Shown in pieces: positions 40,618-48,501 of a stretch of 64,000 nt of DNA. The first letter of the stretch is position 1; every line of letters starts with the position of its first letter. Made by a program: the position numbers and the translations under genes. The stretch is from Trebonia sp963774945 (lineage in GTDB: Bacteria > Actinomycetota > Actinomycetes > Streptosporangiales > Streptosporangiaceae): the NCBI GenBank assembly GCA_963774945.1, contig CAVZHA010000007.1, positions 434,001 through 498,000 on the forward strand. The letters run 5' to 3'. Under the pieces are notes generated by a model that was not told where the DNA came from, searched no databases, and saw nothing but the letters and a program-made list of their open reading frames with translations.

Positions 40618-41457
40618 TTAGCACTTGAGGTGGTTCCCTGCGTCGATCGGCAGCGTGACGCCGGTGACGTAGCGGGCGGCGTCGGAGGCGAGCCAGACGA
40701 TCGCGTTGGACACGTCCACCGGGTCCACCCACGGGATCGGCAGCAGGTTCATCTCCGCGAACTCCGCCTTCACGTCCTCCCGCCCGGGCGCGGCCAGGTC
40801 GGGGCGGAACGCGCGGTACAGATGCTCGTTCTGGATCATCGGCGTGTCCACCGCGGTCGGGCAGATCGCGTTGACCCGGATGAAGTGCTTCGCGAGCTCG
40901 CACGCGAGGGTGTCCTTGAGCGCGAGGACGCCGTTCTTGGCCGCCTTGTAGTCGGCCAGGCCGCCGCTGGCCGTGATCGCCGCGCCGGACGAGGTCAGCA
41001 CGATCGACCCGCCCTGGCCGGCCGCGATCATCGGCGGGATCGCCGCCTTCACGGTGATGAAGGTCCCGGTCAGCGTCACGTCGACCAGCTCGCGGAACTG
41101 CTCCAGGTCGATCTCCCAGGTGTCGCGCGGCCAGGAGATGATGGCCGCGTTCGCGGCCACGATGTCGAGCCGCCCGCCGAACGCGGCCAGGCCGGCGTCG
41201 AGCACCGACCGCACCGCGGCGAGGTCGCGGGTGTCGGCCTTGCGGGCGACGATCCGCCGGTCGAGCGCCTCGACCTCCTTGACCGTCTGCAGCAGGTCGG
41301 CCTCGGTCGCCAGCGGGTAGCTGAGCCAGTCCGGGGTGGCGCACGCGTCGAGCGCGATGATGTCGGCGCCCTCCTGCGCGAGCCGGATCGCGTGCGAGCG
41401 ACCCTGCCCGCGGGCCGCCCCGGTGACGAAGGCGACCTTGCCGTCAAGTTGCCCCAT
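40618..41457 (-). CDS. Mycofactocin-coupled SDR oxidoreductase
   Basis: 279 residues. Rossmann start GKVAFVTGAARGQGRSHAIR with TGxxxGxG, then the long insert characteristic of this class (ATPDWLSYPLATEADLLQTV). Catalytic Ser in IVLTSSGAAI, and Tyr-x3-Lys in LADYKAAKNG. The segments GRLDIVAANAAI and RVNAICPTAVDTPMI are typical. These enzymes carry non-exchangeable NAD and need mycofactocin to recycle it. It overlaps the DUF35 gene upstream by 14 bases, so translation is coupled. Confidence 0.88.
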   Translation of the reverse strand: MGQLDGKVAFVTGAARGQGRSHAIRLAQEGADIIALDACATPDWLSYPLATEADLLQTVKEVEALDRRIVARKADTRDLAAVRSVLDAGLAAFGGRLDIVAANAAIISWPRDTWEIDLEQFRELVDVTLTGTFITVKAAIPPMIAAGQGGSIVLTSSGAAITASGGLADYKAAKNGVLALKDTLACELAKHFIRVNAICPTAVDTPMIQNEHLYRAFRPDLAAPGREDVKAEFAEMNLLPIPWVDPVDVSNAIVWLASDAARYVTGVTLPIDAGNHLKC

Positions 41458-41860
41458 GGCTCTCTCCTGCTGGCTCGAAGTACGGGAGCGTCACATCGCC
41501 GGTGACGGCTTCGAAGCGGACCTGGACCGCCATCCCGGCCCTGACGTCCTGCGGGTCGCAGCCGAGGATGCCGGTCACGATCCGGGGGCCTTCGGTGAGT
41601 TCGACGATGGCGATGACATACGGGATGCGGCCCGCCAGCGCGGCGTGCGTCGCGTGCCGCACCACGGTGTAGGTGTAGACGGTCCCGGTACCGGCCACCT
41701 CGTGCCAGCCGATGTCGGTCGAGTGGCAGCGCGGGCAGCGCGGCAGCGGCGGGTGCCAGGTGCTCGCGCAGTTGCGGCAGCGCTGGATGACGAGCTTGCG
41801 GTGCCGCGCGTTTTCCCAGTAGGGCCTGGTCAGGTCCGTGGCGGCCGGGATGATCGGCAT
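41444..41860 (-). CDS. Zn-ribbon OB-fold protein (DUF35)
   Basis: 138 residues. The rubredoxin-like zinc ribbon CRNCASTWHPPLPRCPRC (CxxC-x10-CxxC) is followed by an OB-fold (GTVYTYTVVRHATHAALAGR, PYVIAIVELTEGPRIVTGIL). Such proteins partner thiolase-like enzymes and bind acyl-CoA, for example in steroid side-chain aldolase complexes. It lies 19 bases after the thiolase-like gene, supporting a complex between the two. No catalytic residues of its own are expected. Confidence 0.9.
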   Translation of the reverse strand: MPIIPAATDLTRPYWENARHRKLVIQRCRNCASTWHPPLPRCPRCHSTDIGWHEVAGTGTVYTYTVVRHATHAALAGRIPYVIAIVELTEGPRIVTGILGCDPQDVRAGMAVQVRFEAVTGDVTLPYFEPAGESHGAT

Positions 41861-41879
41861 TGCCCTCGCGCTCCTCCCG

Positions 41880-43088
41880 CTATCTAGCCAGGATCATGGC
41901 GCTGCCCGCGGGCGCGCCGACGAGGGCGATCTCCGCGTCTGCGACCTGGTTGGCGGCGGTGCCACGGAGCTGCCGGACGGCCTCGAGCACGCCGTTCATG
42001 CCGTGCAGGTACGCCTCCGACAGGTGCCCGCCGTGGGTGTTGACCGGCAGCGGGCTGTCCGGACCGGTTCCGGTCTCGGTGACGTAGCGCCAGGCCTGGC
42101 CGTCGGGGACGAACCCGTAGGACTCCAGCGAGCGCAGGGGCATGTAGGAGGTCGCGTCGTAGAACTCGGCCACGTCGATGTCCGCCGCCCGCAGTCCGGC
42201 GTCGGCGAACAGCCGGGCGGCGGTGGCCGGGGGGAACAGCTCGAGGAGCTCGCCGGTGACGTAGATGCCCATCGGCTCGCGGTAGGGGCTGATCGTCTGG
42301 GTGGCCGACAGCAGGTACACCGGGTCCTGGCGGAGCGAGCGGGCCGCCTCGGCGCTGGTGACCACGTAGGCGCAGGCGCCGTCGTTCTCCAGGCAGAGGT
42401 CGAACAGCCGGAGCGGCTCGCTGATCATCCGCGCGTTGCGGTAGTCCTCGGCGTCCATCTTCCGGTCCCGCATCATCGCGTCGGGGTTGTTGTTGGCGTA
42501 GCGCCGCTGGGTGATGGCGATGGCGCCGAGCGCCCGGCTGAGATCCTCGTCGGTCAGGCGGTGCACGATGGCGTACCTTCTGGCCCACAGGGCGAACAGC
42601 TGGCCGGGCGACATGAGCCCGTAGGGCCAGGCGAACGAGCGGTTGTCCTCCTCAGGGACCAGCACGTGGGCGTTCGGGTCGGGGTCCGCTGCCGTGCCTG
42701 CGCCGCCGGGGCCTCGGCTGTCGGCGCGGCCGAACCGGCCGGTCTTGGACTGGCTGACCGCGCGGTAGACCACGACCGTGCTCGCGAGCCGCGCCTTGAC
42801 CGCGGCCGCGGCGTGCGCGATGACCGCGCCGAGGGCCTCGCCGCCGAGCGGTGATTGGGCGAAGAACGTGAGCTCGCCGATGCCGAGCGCGCGCACCAGC
42901 TGCGGTTCGCTGACGGTTTCGAACGGCGGCGCGAACCGGCACATGCCGTCGACGTCCTTGGGGTCGATCCCGGCGTCGTCGAGCGCGGCCAGGATCGCCT
43001 CGATCGCCAGCTCCCAGGCGGTGCCCGGCAGCGCCTTGGCGTACTCGGTCTGCCCGATGCCCACGATCGCGACCTCGCGCCTGATCAC
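41880..43088 (-). CDS. Thiolase-like (lipid-transfer/SCP-x type) acyl-CoA enzyme lacking the nucleophilic Cys
   Basis: 402 residues, GTG 43088 overlapping the CaiB stop (GTGA). Thiolase fold: REVAIVGIGQTEYAKALPGT, AIEAILAALDDAGIDPKDVD, DGACAYVVTSAEAARSL, AEFYDATSYMPLRSLESYGF, PVNTHGGHLSEAYLHGMNGV. The usual active-site Cys segment is replaced by QSPLGGEALGAVIAHAAAAV with no Cys, and the C-terminal Cys-GHP motif is absent. True thiolases need both. With the DUF35 partner this fits retro-aldolase complexes such as Ltp2-ChsH2, which cleave beta-hydroxyacyl-CoA. I therefore prefer aldolase to thiolase. Confidence 0.85.
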   Translation of the reverse strand: MIRREVAIVGIGQTEYAKALPGTAWELAIEAILAALDDAGIDPKDVDGMCRFAPPFETVSEPQLVRALGIGELTFFAQSPLGGEALGAVIAHAAAAVKARLASTVVVYRAVSQSKTGRFGRADSRGPGGAGTAADPDPNAHVLVPEEDNRSFAWPYGLMSPGQLFALWARRYAIVHRLTDEDLSRALGAIAITQRRYANNNPDAMMRDRKMDAEDYRNARMISEPLRLFDLCLENDGACAYVVTSAEAARSLRQDPVYLLSATQTISPYREPMGIYVTGELLELFPPATAARLFADAGLRAADIDVAEFYDATSYMPLRSLESYGFVPDGQAWRYVTETGTGPDSPLPVNTHGGHLSEAYLHGMNGVLEAVRQLRGTAANQVADAEIALVGAPAGSAMILAR

Positions 43089-44221
43089 GGCGCGCCGAGC
43101 CAGTCCCGCAGCACCTCGGCGGTGTGCTGCCCGGGCTGAGGCGGCGCCGTGACCCGAACCGGGGACCTGGACATCTTCACCGGGTAGCCGGGGATGGTGA
43201 CCTCGCCCCGGCCGGGGTCGTCGACGGTGACGAAGATGCCGCGCTCGCGCAGGTCGGCGTCGTTGAGGACCTCGGTGGTGGAGCGGAGCGCGCCGGCCGG
43301 CACGCCGGCCGCGCCGAGGGCGGCCATCGCCGTCAGCTTGTCCATGGTCGCGGTCCAGCCGCGGACGGCCGCGTCGACCTCGGCCTTGTGCTCGCCGCGG
43401 CTGGCCATGGTCGCGAAGCGCTCGTCGCCGAGCATGTCCTCGCGGCCCATCAGCTTGGCCATGCGCTCCCACTGGCGGTCACTGCCCGCGTGGATGTGCA
43501 CATAGTCGCTGGGACCGAACGGGGGGCAGGGGAAGATGTCCGACGGCGCGGTGGTGACGAGGAACGGCGGTCGGTTGCCGAATCGCGGGGTGTCCAGCTG
43601 GCGCTCGATCGGCCAGCCGAAATGGATCCGCATGAACGTCGCCACCTGGTCGGTCATCGCGATCTGCACCCGCTGGCCGAGCCCGTCCTGCTCCCGCTGG
43701 TAGAGCGCGGCCAGGATGGCGCCGACGAGGACCATGCCGGTGCCGGTGTCGCCCACGTCGGGACCGGGCTTCATCGGCAGCCCGTCCGGCTCGCCGGTGA
43801 TCGCGGATCCTCCGGCGAAACCCTGCGCGATCGGGTCGAAGCACGGAAAGTCCCGGTACGGCGAGTCCTCGGCGAACCCCTTCACCTGGGCGTAGATCAG
43901 CCGCGGGTTCCGCCGGGAAAGCACGTCCCAGGACAGTCCGAGGCGGTCGATCACCCCCGGTGAGAAGTTCTCGACGAAGATGTCGGCCTGGTCGGCCAGG
44001 CGCAGCGCGGTCTGCGCGCCCGCCGGTGATTTCAGATCGAGCTCAACCGACTTCTTGGACGCGTTGTTGAGGTAGAACGCGATCCCGTCGTAGCTGTCCC
44101 GGCTGCCGGGCGCGATCACCTTGACGACCTCGGCGCCGAGGAACGCCAGCATCAGGGTGGCGGACGGGCCCGCGACCTGATGGGTGAGGTCGAGTACCCG
44201 CACCCCGGTGAGAGCGCTCAT
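43085..44221 (-). CDS. CaiB/BaiF-family (class III) CoA transferase
   Basis: 378 residues from ATG 44221. Moves CoA between carboxylic acids. Family segments: GVRVLDLTHQVAGPSATLML, FLGAEVVKVIAPG, NNASKKSVELDLKSPAGAQT, FVENFSPGVIDRLGLSWDVL. The catalytic Asp lies in PDVGDTGTGMVLVGAILAAL, and the C-terminal part has PVKMSRSPVRV. First gene of the operon CaiB, thiolase-like, DUF35, SDR, ADH; it would activate the acid substrate as a CoA ester for the following steps. It overlaps the next gene by four bases. Confidence 0.92.
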   Translation of the reverse strand: MSALTGVRVLDLTHQVAGPSATLMLAFLGAEVVKVIAPGSRDSYDGIAFYLNNASKKSVELDLKSPAGAQTALRLADQADIFVENFSPGVIDRLGLSWDVLSRRNPRLIYAQVKGFAEDSPYRDFPCFDPIAQGFAGGSAITGEPDGLPMKPGPDVGDTGTGMVLVGAILAALYQREQDGLGQRVQIAMTDQVATFMRIHFGWPIERQLDTPRFGNRPPFLVTTAPSDIFPCPPFGPSDYVHIHAGSDRQWERMAKLMGREDMLGDERFATMASRGEHKAEVDAAVRGWTATMDKLTAMAALGAAGVPAGALRSTTEVLNDADLRERGIFVTVDDPGRGEVTIPGYPVKMSRSPVRVTAPPQPGQHTAEVLRDWLGAP

Positions 44222-44289
44222 GAGCTCCGACCTCCTTTGTGGTCCGCCAGTAAGCATTCAACCCCGCAGACCCAATCATTGTTACAAAG

Positions 44290-44314
44290 ACGATCACCAT
44301 TTCCTATACGATCA
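44290..44314. promoter_or_regulatory. Direct repeats upstream of the catabolic operon
   Basis: ACGATCA at 44290-44296 and 44308-44314 (18-base period), bounded by ACAAA (44284-44288) and TTTGT. The segment is AT-rich and lies between the divergent caiB-like gene and zinc-ribbon paralogue B. A TetR- or GntR-type operator is plausible. Confidence 0.45.
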
Positions 44315-44424
44315 TTTGTGCTCGGCGGTGGTGGCCGAGTCGGCGATGGATGTGCGCTCCGGCGGCCTCTTGGCAGGCAGCGAACGCCCGCCTACCCTGA
44401 GTTGAAAGGGCGGGCGGTGGTGCA

Positions 44425-45532
44425 GTGGCAGAGCTGAGCCGCTGGTGCGGCAGATGCGGGACGGGGCTGCGCGCGGGTGCGAGGTTCTGTTCCACCTGCG
44501 GGCAGCGCGTCATCGACGAGGCTCCGGCGGCCAGGCGGATCTGGACCAGGACCTGGACCAGGGCCTGGGCCCGGGCCCGAGGAGCGCGTCGGGCCGGGTT
44601 TCACCGAGGTCGGCCTGCCGGGGGTAGTGCCATTGCCCGGGCCGGACTCCCCGCCTCGCAATGAGTGGAGCGATTGGTACGCCAGCACCGAACCGAGCAG
44701 CCCGCTCGAGCCCCCGGCCAGCGCCCAACCCGACACTCTGCAGCCTCAGGCCTACCAGGCAACCGCCTACCAGCAGCAGCCGATGCCCTACCCAGGCCAG
44801 CAGCCGTACCGACCGCCGTTCGAGCCTGATCCTGGACGGTCCCGCGCGCCGCTGTTCTGGTCGGTCCTGTCCGCCGCGGTGGCGGTCGCGGTGGTGGTGA
44901 CCGTGCTGCTGCTCCACCCGTTCAACCACCACGACACGGTCAACGACGCCGCCAAGACCGCGGCGGCCAAGGCCTCGGCCACCCCGAGCGCGCCGACCTC
45001 AGCAACGTCAGCGTCCGCCTCGGTGTCGCCATCCGCGACCGCCGCGGCGTCGGTATCCGCGTCCGTCTCATCGACGGCGGTCGCCGAGCAGCGGGCCGCG
45101 TCGAACGTGGCCGGGATGCTGGCCAGCAGCGTCACCGACCGCACGGCGATCAACGACGCGTACAACGACGTCTACGGCTGCGGGTCGAACCTGCACGGCG
45201 ACGCGGCGGTGTTCACCCGCGCCGTCAGCTCCCGGCGCGCGCTGCTGGCCAGCCTGGCGACCATGCCGGGCCGGTCGGCGCTGCCGCCCGCGCTGCTGAC
45301 CGATCTCACCAAGGCCTGGCAGGCGTCGGTGGCGGCCGACCAGGGCCTCGCGACGTGGGCCAACGATGAGGTCACGCAGGGCTGCGTCGCGGGCGACACC
45401 AGCGACCCGGCCTACCGGACCACGATCGCCCCCGACAGCGAGGCAACCCAGTACAAGACGGCCTTCGCCACCGAGTGGAACCCGATCGCCACCCGCTACG
45501 ACCTCACCACGTACCAGCAGGGTCAGCTCTAG
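44425..45532 (+). CDS. Zinc-ribbon membrane protein (paralogue B; frame change)
   Basis: About 368 residues with the frame changing between 44480 and 44600. The zinc ribbon reads WCGRCGTGLRAGARFCSTCG. A Pro/Gln-rich linker follows (PQAYQATAYQQQPMPYPGQQ), then one membrane helix (VLSAAVAVAVVVTVLLLHPF) and a Ser/Thr/Ala linker. The exported domain is homologous to paralogue A: NDVYGCGSNLHGDAAVF, LATMPGRSALPPALLTDLTK, AWQASVAADQGLATWANDEV, TQGCVAGD, TEWNPIATRYDLTTYQQGQL. Both cysteines are conserved. The disordered linker is much shorter than in A. It converges with the beta-lactamase-fold paralogue B, 36 bases apart. Confidence 0.78.
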
Positions 45533-45568
45533 ACCTCGGCCGCCCCTCCATGCGGGCCGACCGTCGCC

Positions 45569-46606
45569 TCAGCGCAGCGCGGTCCAGATCAACGTCGAGA
45601 GCTCGCTGATCGTGTCGATGCCGTACTGCTCGCTGGGATTGCCGGTGGTGAGCACCGAGATGAGGTAGTCGCGGCCGTCGCCGGACACCCAGCCTTCGCT
45701 GTTGATCTGCCAGTCGGTGTTGTCGTCGTTCAGCGGCAGCCAGCCGTTCTTCAGCGCCACCGTCACGCCGGCCGGGACGCCGCCGCTGACCCCCCACGCC
45801 TGGCCGGGGGTCACGTTCTCAAGCAGCGACAGCGCGTACTGGCGCTCGCCCGAGGTCAGCAGCGGCCCCGGCTTGATCAGCTGCTTCAGCAGCGTGATCT
45901 GGTCGTAGGGAACGGTGGTGGTCAGCCCCCAGCCCGGCCACGGGAAGCCCGCGCAGACCACGCACGCCGACGGTATCGTCCTGGTCAGCCCGGCCTGGTC
46001 GTCGTAGGCCGCCAGCCCGGCCGTTCCCCCGGCCGCGTACCAGAGGCTGGTGGCGGCGTCGTTATCGCTGTCTTCGATCATCTGCTGGGCGAGCCCCTGG
46101 TTATCCGCTGACAGCCCGGTCCCGTCGCTGACGCTCAGCAGCGTTTCCAGGATGTCCAGCTTCACCACCGACGCCTCGTCCTGCGCGGGCCCGTCCCCGA
46201 GCCGCCAGCTCTGCCCGGTCCGCACGTCGTAGACGGCCGCGAGCACCGTCCCCGACCGCCCCGCCAGATACTGGTCCACCGCCGACGAGAACGGGTCGGC
46301 GTGCTCCGAGTCCACCGCCCGCGTCCCACCGGGCGACGACGTGCCGGTCGACGTTCCGTCCCCCGACGGCCGCGACGGCGACGACCCCGCAGAGGACGCG
46401 GCCGAGGGCGACGACGTCGACGACGAGCCCCCCGCCGAGGTAGCCGACCCGCCCGACGACGCCCCCGACCGCCCGACGCCGGCCGCGCTGGCCAGGCCGG
46501 AGGCTCCGCCCGACCCGCACGCGGCGATCGAGACCGTGAGCAACGCGGCACCAGAAACCGCCGCGACCGCCAGCGTCCGCCGCCTGCCTGCAGCGTCAGA
46601 CGTCAC
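45569..46606 (-). CDS. Beta-lactamase-fold lipoprotein (paralogue B)
   Basis: 345 residues, intact. Signal peptide with lipobox SIAAC (Cys30), so anchored by lipid where paralogue A uses a membrane helix. A Ser/Gly linker runs to about residue 95. The domain starts SEHADPFSSAVDQYLAGRSG. Class A-like motifs: Ser146-V-V-Lys149, SDN at 180-182 (EDSDNDAATSLWY), and KNG at 286-288 in place of KTG. The block CVVCAGFPWPGWGLTTTVP is shared with A, as is INSEGWVSGDGRDYLISVLT. All three motifs are close to functional, so B may be an active serine hydrolase or beta-lactam-binding protein. Confidence 0.85.
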   Translation of the reverse strand: MTSDAAGRRRTLAVAAVSGAALLTVSIAACGSGGASGLASAAGVGRSGASSGGSATSAGGSSSTSSPSAASSAGSSPSRPSGDGTSTGTSSPGGTRAVDSEHADPFSSAVDQYLAGRSGTVLAAVYDVRTGQSWRLGDGPAQDEASVVKLDILETLLSVSDGTGLSADNQGLAQQMIEDSDNDAATSLWYAAGGTAGLAAYDDQAGLTRTIPSACVVCAGFPWPGWGLTTTVPYDQITLLKQLIKPGPLLTSGERQYALSLLENVTPGQAWGVSGGVPAGVTVALKNGWLPLNDDNTDWQINSEGWVSGDGRDYLISVLTTGNPSEQYGIDTISELSTLIWTALR

Positions 46607-46996
46607 AGCGCCTCCTTCACCGACGATTTGCCCCGTTGCCGAGCGATCCGTCCAAGTCTATTGAGACTGCGGTGTCCCCATCCCCGCGCCGCCTACCCGG
46701 CCAGTACCCCGTCTGATGTCCCGGCGAACACTATTCACGAACATGAATGGCGGCATAAGCGCATTACAGGCCGAGATTTTCCCGTCATTAGATCGCTCGA
46801 TTTCAATTCTTCGGGCATTACTAAGCAGGGCGCGGCCAAGACACAGTCCACGCTGCGATTATTGTTGTAGCGCGGTTTCAACACCAGGTGCTAGATTTAT
46901 TTAAAAGAAGAGCCACCCACAATAGCCCTTCCCCCGCCGCCCCGCCGATCGCGAGAAAACGAACCAAGCGAGGCCCGTCTGTTAGATGGGTGCGTT
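46607..46996. other. AT-rich intergenic region
   Basis: 390 bases between two divergent lipoprotein genes. Position 46720-46910 is clearly richer in A and T than its surroundings (CGATTTCAATTCTTCGGGC, then TTTATTTAAAAGAAGAG). ATTCA-N6-TGAAT near 46730 is a small inverted repeat. Likely promoters for both genes; no gene or RNA recognised. Confidence 0.4.
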
Positions 46997-47953
46997 ATGA
47001 ATCGAAAGAGCGATTCTCCACGGCGTGCCGTTTCACGCGGCACCTTGCTCCCGGGTTGCGCAGCGGCGGCTGTGATCATCGCGCTCTGCTCTGGCTGCGG
47101 AACCATGCACCCGGGGAGCAGCGAGAGCACCGCCGCCCCGGGCCCGGCGCTGCGCACGTCGGGCGCGCCGTCCGCGGTCCCGACGCCGGCCCCCGCCTCG
47201 ACCCGTCCGGCTCCCCGCCGGTCCGTCACCCGGGTCCCGGTGACGCACACGGCCACTCCGGCGCCGCCGGTCACTTCCACCCTCGCCCCGCCGGCGAGCC
47301 CGACGCCGACCATGTCAAGGTCAACTCCAACGCCGCGGCCGACTCCCAGGCCGAGCGCGTCGAGGACCAGCCCGACGCCATCCGTCAGCCCGATCGCCAG
47401 TCCGACCGCCAAACCGCCGACGGCCGCGCAGCTGCAGGCGGCGCTCCTCACGCCGGCCGACGTCGGGTCCGGCTACGTCGCCCAACCGGTCGACGGAGTG
47501 GGCGGGGCCTGGCTCAACGCCTGCCCGGCGATCAATAACACCCCGGCCGGCACCAGTGCCGACGCGGGGATCGCGATGACCGACGCGCACACCGGCGGCG
47601 GGATCGGCGAATCGTTGTTCCAGGTGGCCCACGCCGCGGTGGCCGGCGACATGGCCACCTTCTCCGCCGCCCCCACCGATTGCGCCACATTCAGCGGCGT
47701 CCTTGACGGCGTCGACTTCTCGTTCACGACCGAGCCTCTGTTCGTGGCGCGACTGGGGAATCAGACGACGGCGATGCGGATGTCGGCGAGCGCAACCGTG
47801 CAGGGACAGGCCATCACGCTCTACTTCGACATTGTGGCCGTCCAGCATGAGAACACCCTCATCGTCACGCTGGTATCAGGGCTGGCCCCCGACATCAACC
47901 TGACCGAGAGCGTCGCCAGCTCCGCCTACGCCAAGGTCGCCGCGCGATGGTGA
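46997..47953 (+). CDS. Sensor-domain-like lipoprotein (PknH-C-like)
   Basis: 318 residues, ATG 46997. Twin-basic start (SPRRAVSRG), hydrophobic signal and lipobox ALCSGC. A Pro/Thr/Ser linker of about 110 residues follows. The C-terminal domain, about 170 residues, reads LLTPADVGSGYVAQPVDGVG, SLFQVAHAAVAGDMATFSAA, DCATFSG, GQAITLYFDIVAVQHENTLI. Paired Cys (NACP and DCAT) and overall pattern resemble the extracellular sensor domain of mycobacterial PknH and related lipoproteins. The role is probably envelope sensing; ligand unknown. Its 3' end overlaps the gene on the other strand by 78 bases. Confidence 0.7.
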   Translation: MNRKSDSPRRAVSRGTLLPGCAAAAVIIALCSGCGTMHPGSSESTAAPGPALRTSGAPSAVPTPAPASTRPAPRRSVTRVPVTHTATPAPPVTSTLAPPASPTPTMSRSTPTPRPTPRPSASRTSPTPSVSPIASPTAKPPTAAQLQAALLTPADVGSGYVAQPVDGVGGAWLNACPAINNTPAGTSADAGIAMTDAHTGGGIGESLFQVAHAAVAGDMATFSAAPTDCATFSGVLDGVDFSFTTEPLFVARLGNQTTAMRMSASATVQGQAITLYFDIVAVQHENTLIVTLVSGLAPDINLTESVASSAYAKVAARW

Positions 47954-48463
47954 CGTCGGCTGATCGCCACCCGGCGAGGGCGGTTCCGCACCGCGGACGC
48001 TCATCAGGTAACTGTCGATGATCCCGATGAGCCCGATCGCCTGGGCCGCGGTCACCGGGAATCCACGGTCCGAGACGAACACGGTGATCTCAGTCCCCGA
48101 CTCGCGGCCGCTGCGACGGTTCACCTCAATCGATATCAGCCGCTCAGGGTCGGCAGGCAGCCCCCTGGCCGCCCTCTTCCTCCGGCGTCGGCGCGCCAAC
48201 GCCCCCTCCCCGAATTTCTCGACGCCGACCTCCGCTACGGCCGCCGTCACGTGGTCGGCGAGGAAAAGCGCCAATTTGATCATCACTGGAATCACGGTCG
48301 CAAACCCGGCCGTGGTCGGGTGGTCCTGGCGACGATCGCCGGCGACAGCACGGGGCAAGTCCAAGAGAATTAGGTCGGCGGTCGAATCGAAAAGCTCAAG
48401 CTCGTCGGGGGCGCATTCCGCAACGATGCTCCGGGCGAGTTCTTTGACCGCGTCTTGGTCCAT
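47876..48463 (-). CDS. Hypothetical protein
   Basis: 195 residues, ATG 48463. It reads MDQDAVKELARSIVAECAPD, ELELFDSTADLILLDLPRAV, GFATVIPVMIKLALFLADHV, then a strongly basic patch (RRRRRKRAARG) and a beta/alpha end (SGTEITVFVSDRGFPVTAAQ). No signal peptide. The last 25 residues are low complexity and lie over the convergent lipoprotein gene, so the true end may be earlier. Family not recognised. The position back-to-back with the beta-propeller gene suggests a shared promoter region. Confidence 0.55.
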   Translation of the reverse strand: MDQDAVKELARSIVAECAPDELELFDSTADLILLDLPRAVAGDRRQDHPTTAGFATVIPVMIKLALFLADHVTAAVAEVGVEKFGEGALARRRRRKRAARGLPADPERLISIEVNRRSGRESGTEITVFVSDRGFPVTAAQAIGLIGIIDSYLMSVRGAEPPSPGGDQPTSPSRGDLGVGGAGDALGQVDVGGQP

Positions 48464-48501
48464 TGCGTCCTCCGCTGTCTTGTTGTGGACAGGATATAAC
48501 G

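Noticed and set aside
41880..43088. Assignment as acetyl-CoA acetyltransferase
   Set aside because: Both catalytic cysteines are absent at the expected positions, so the name would be misleading.
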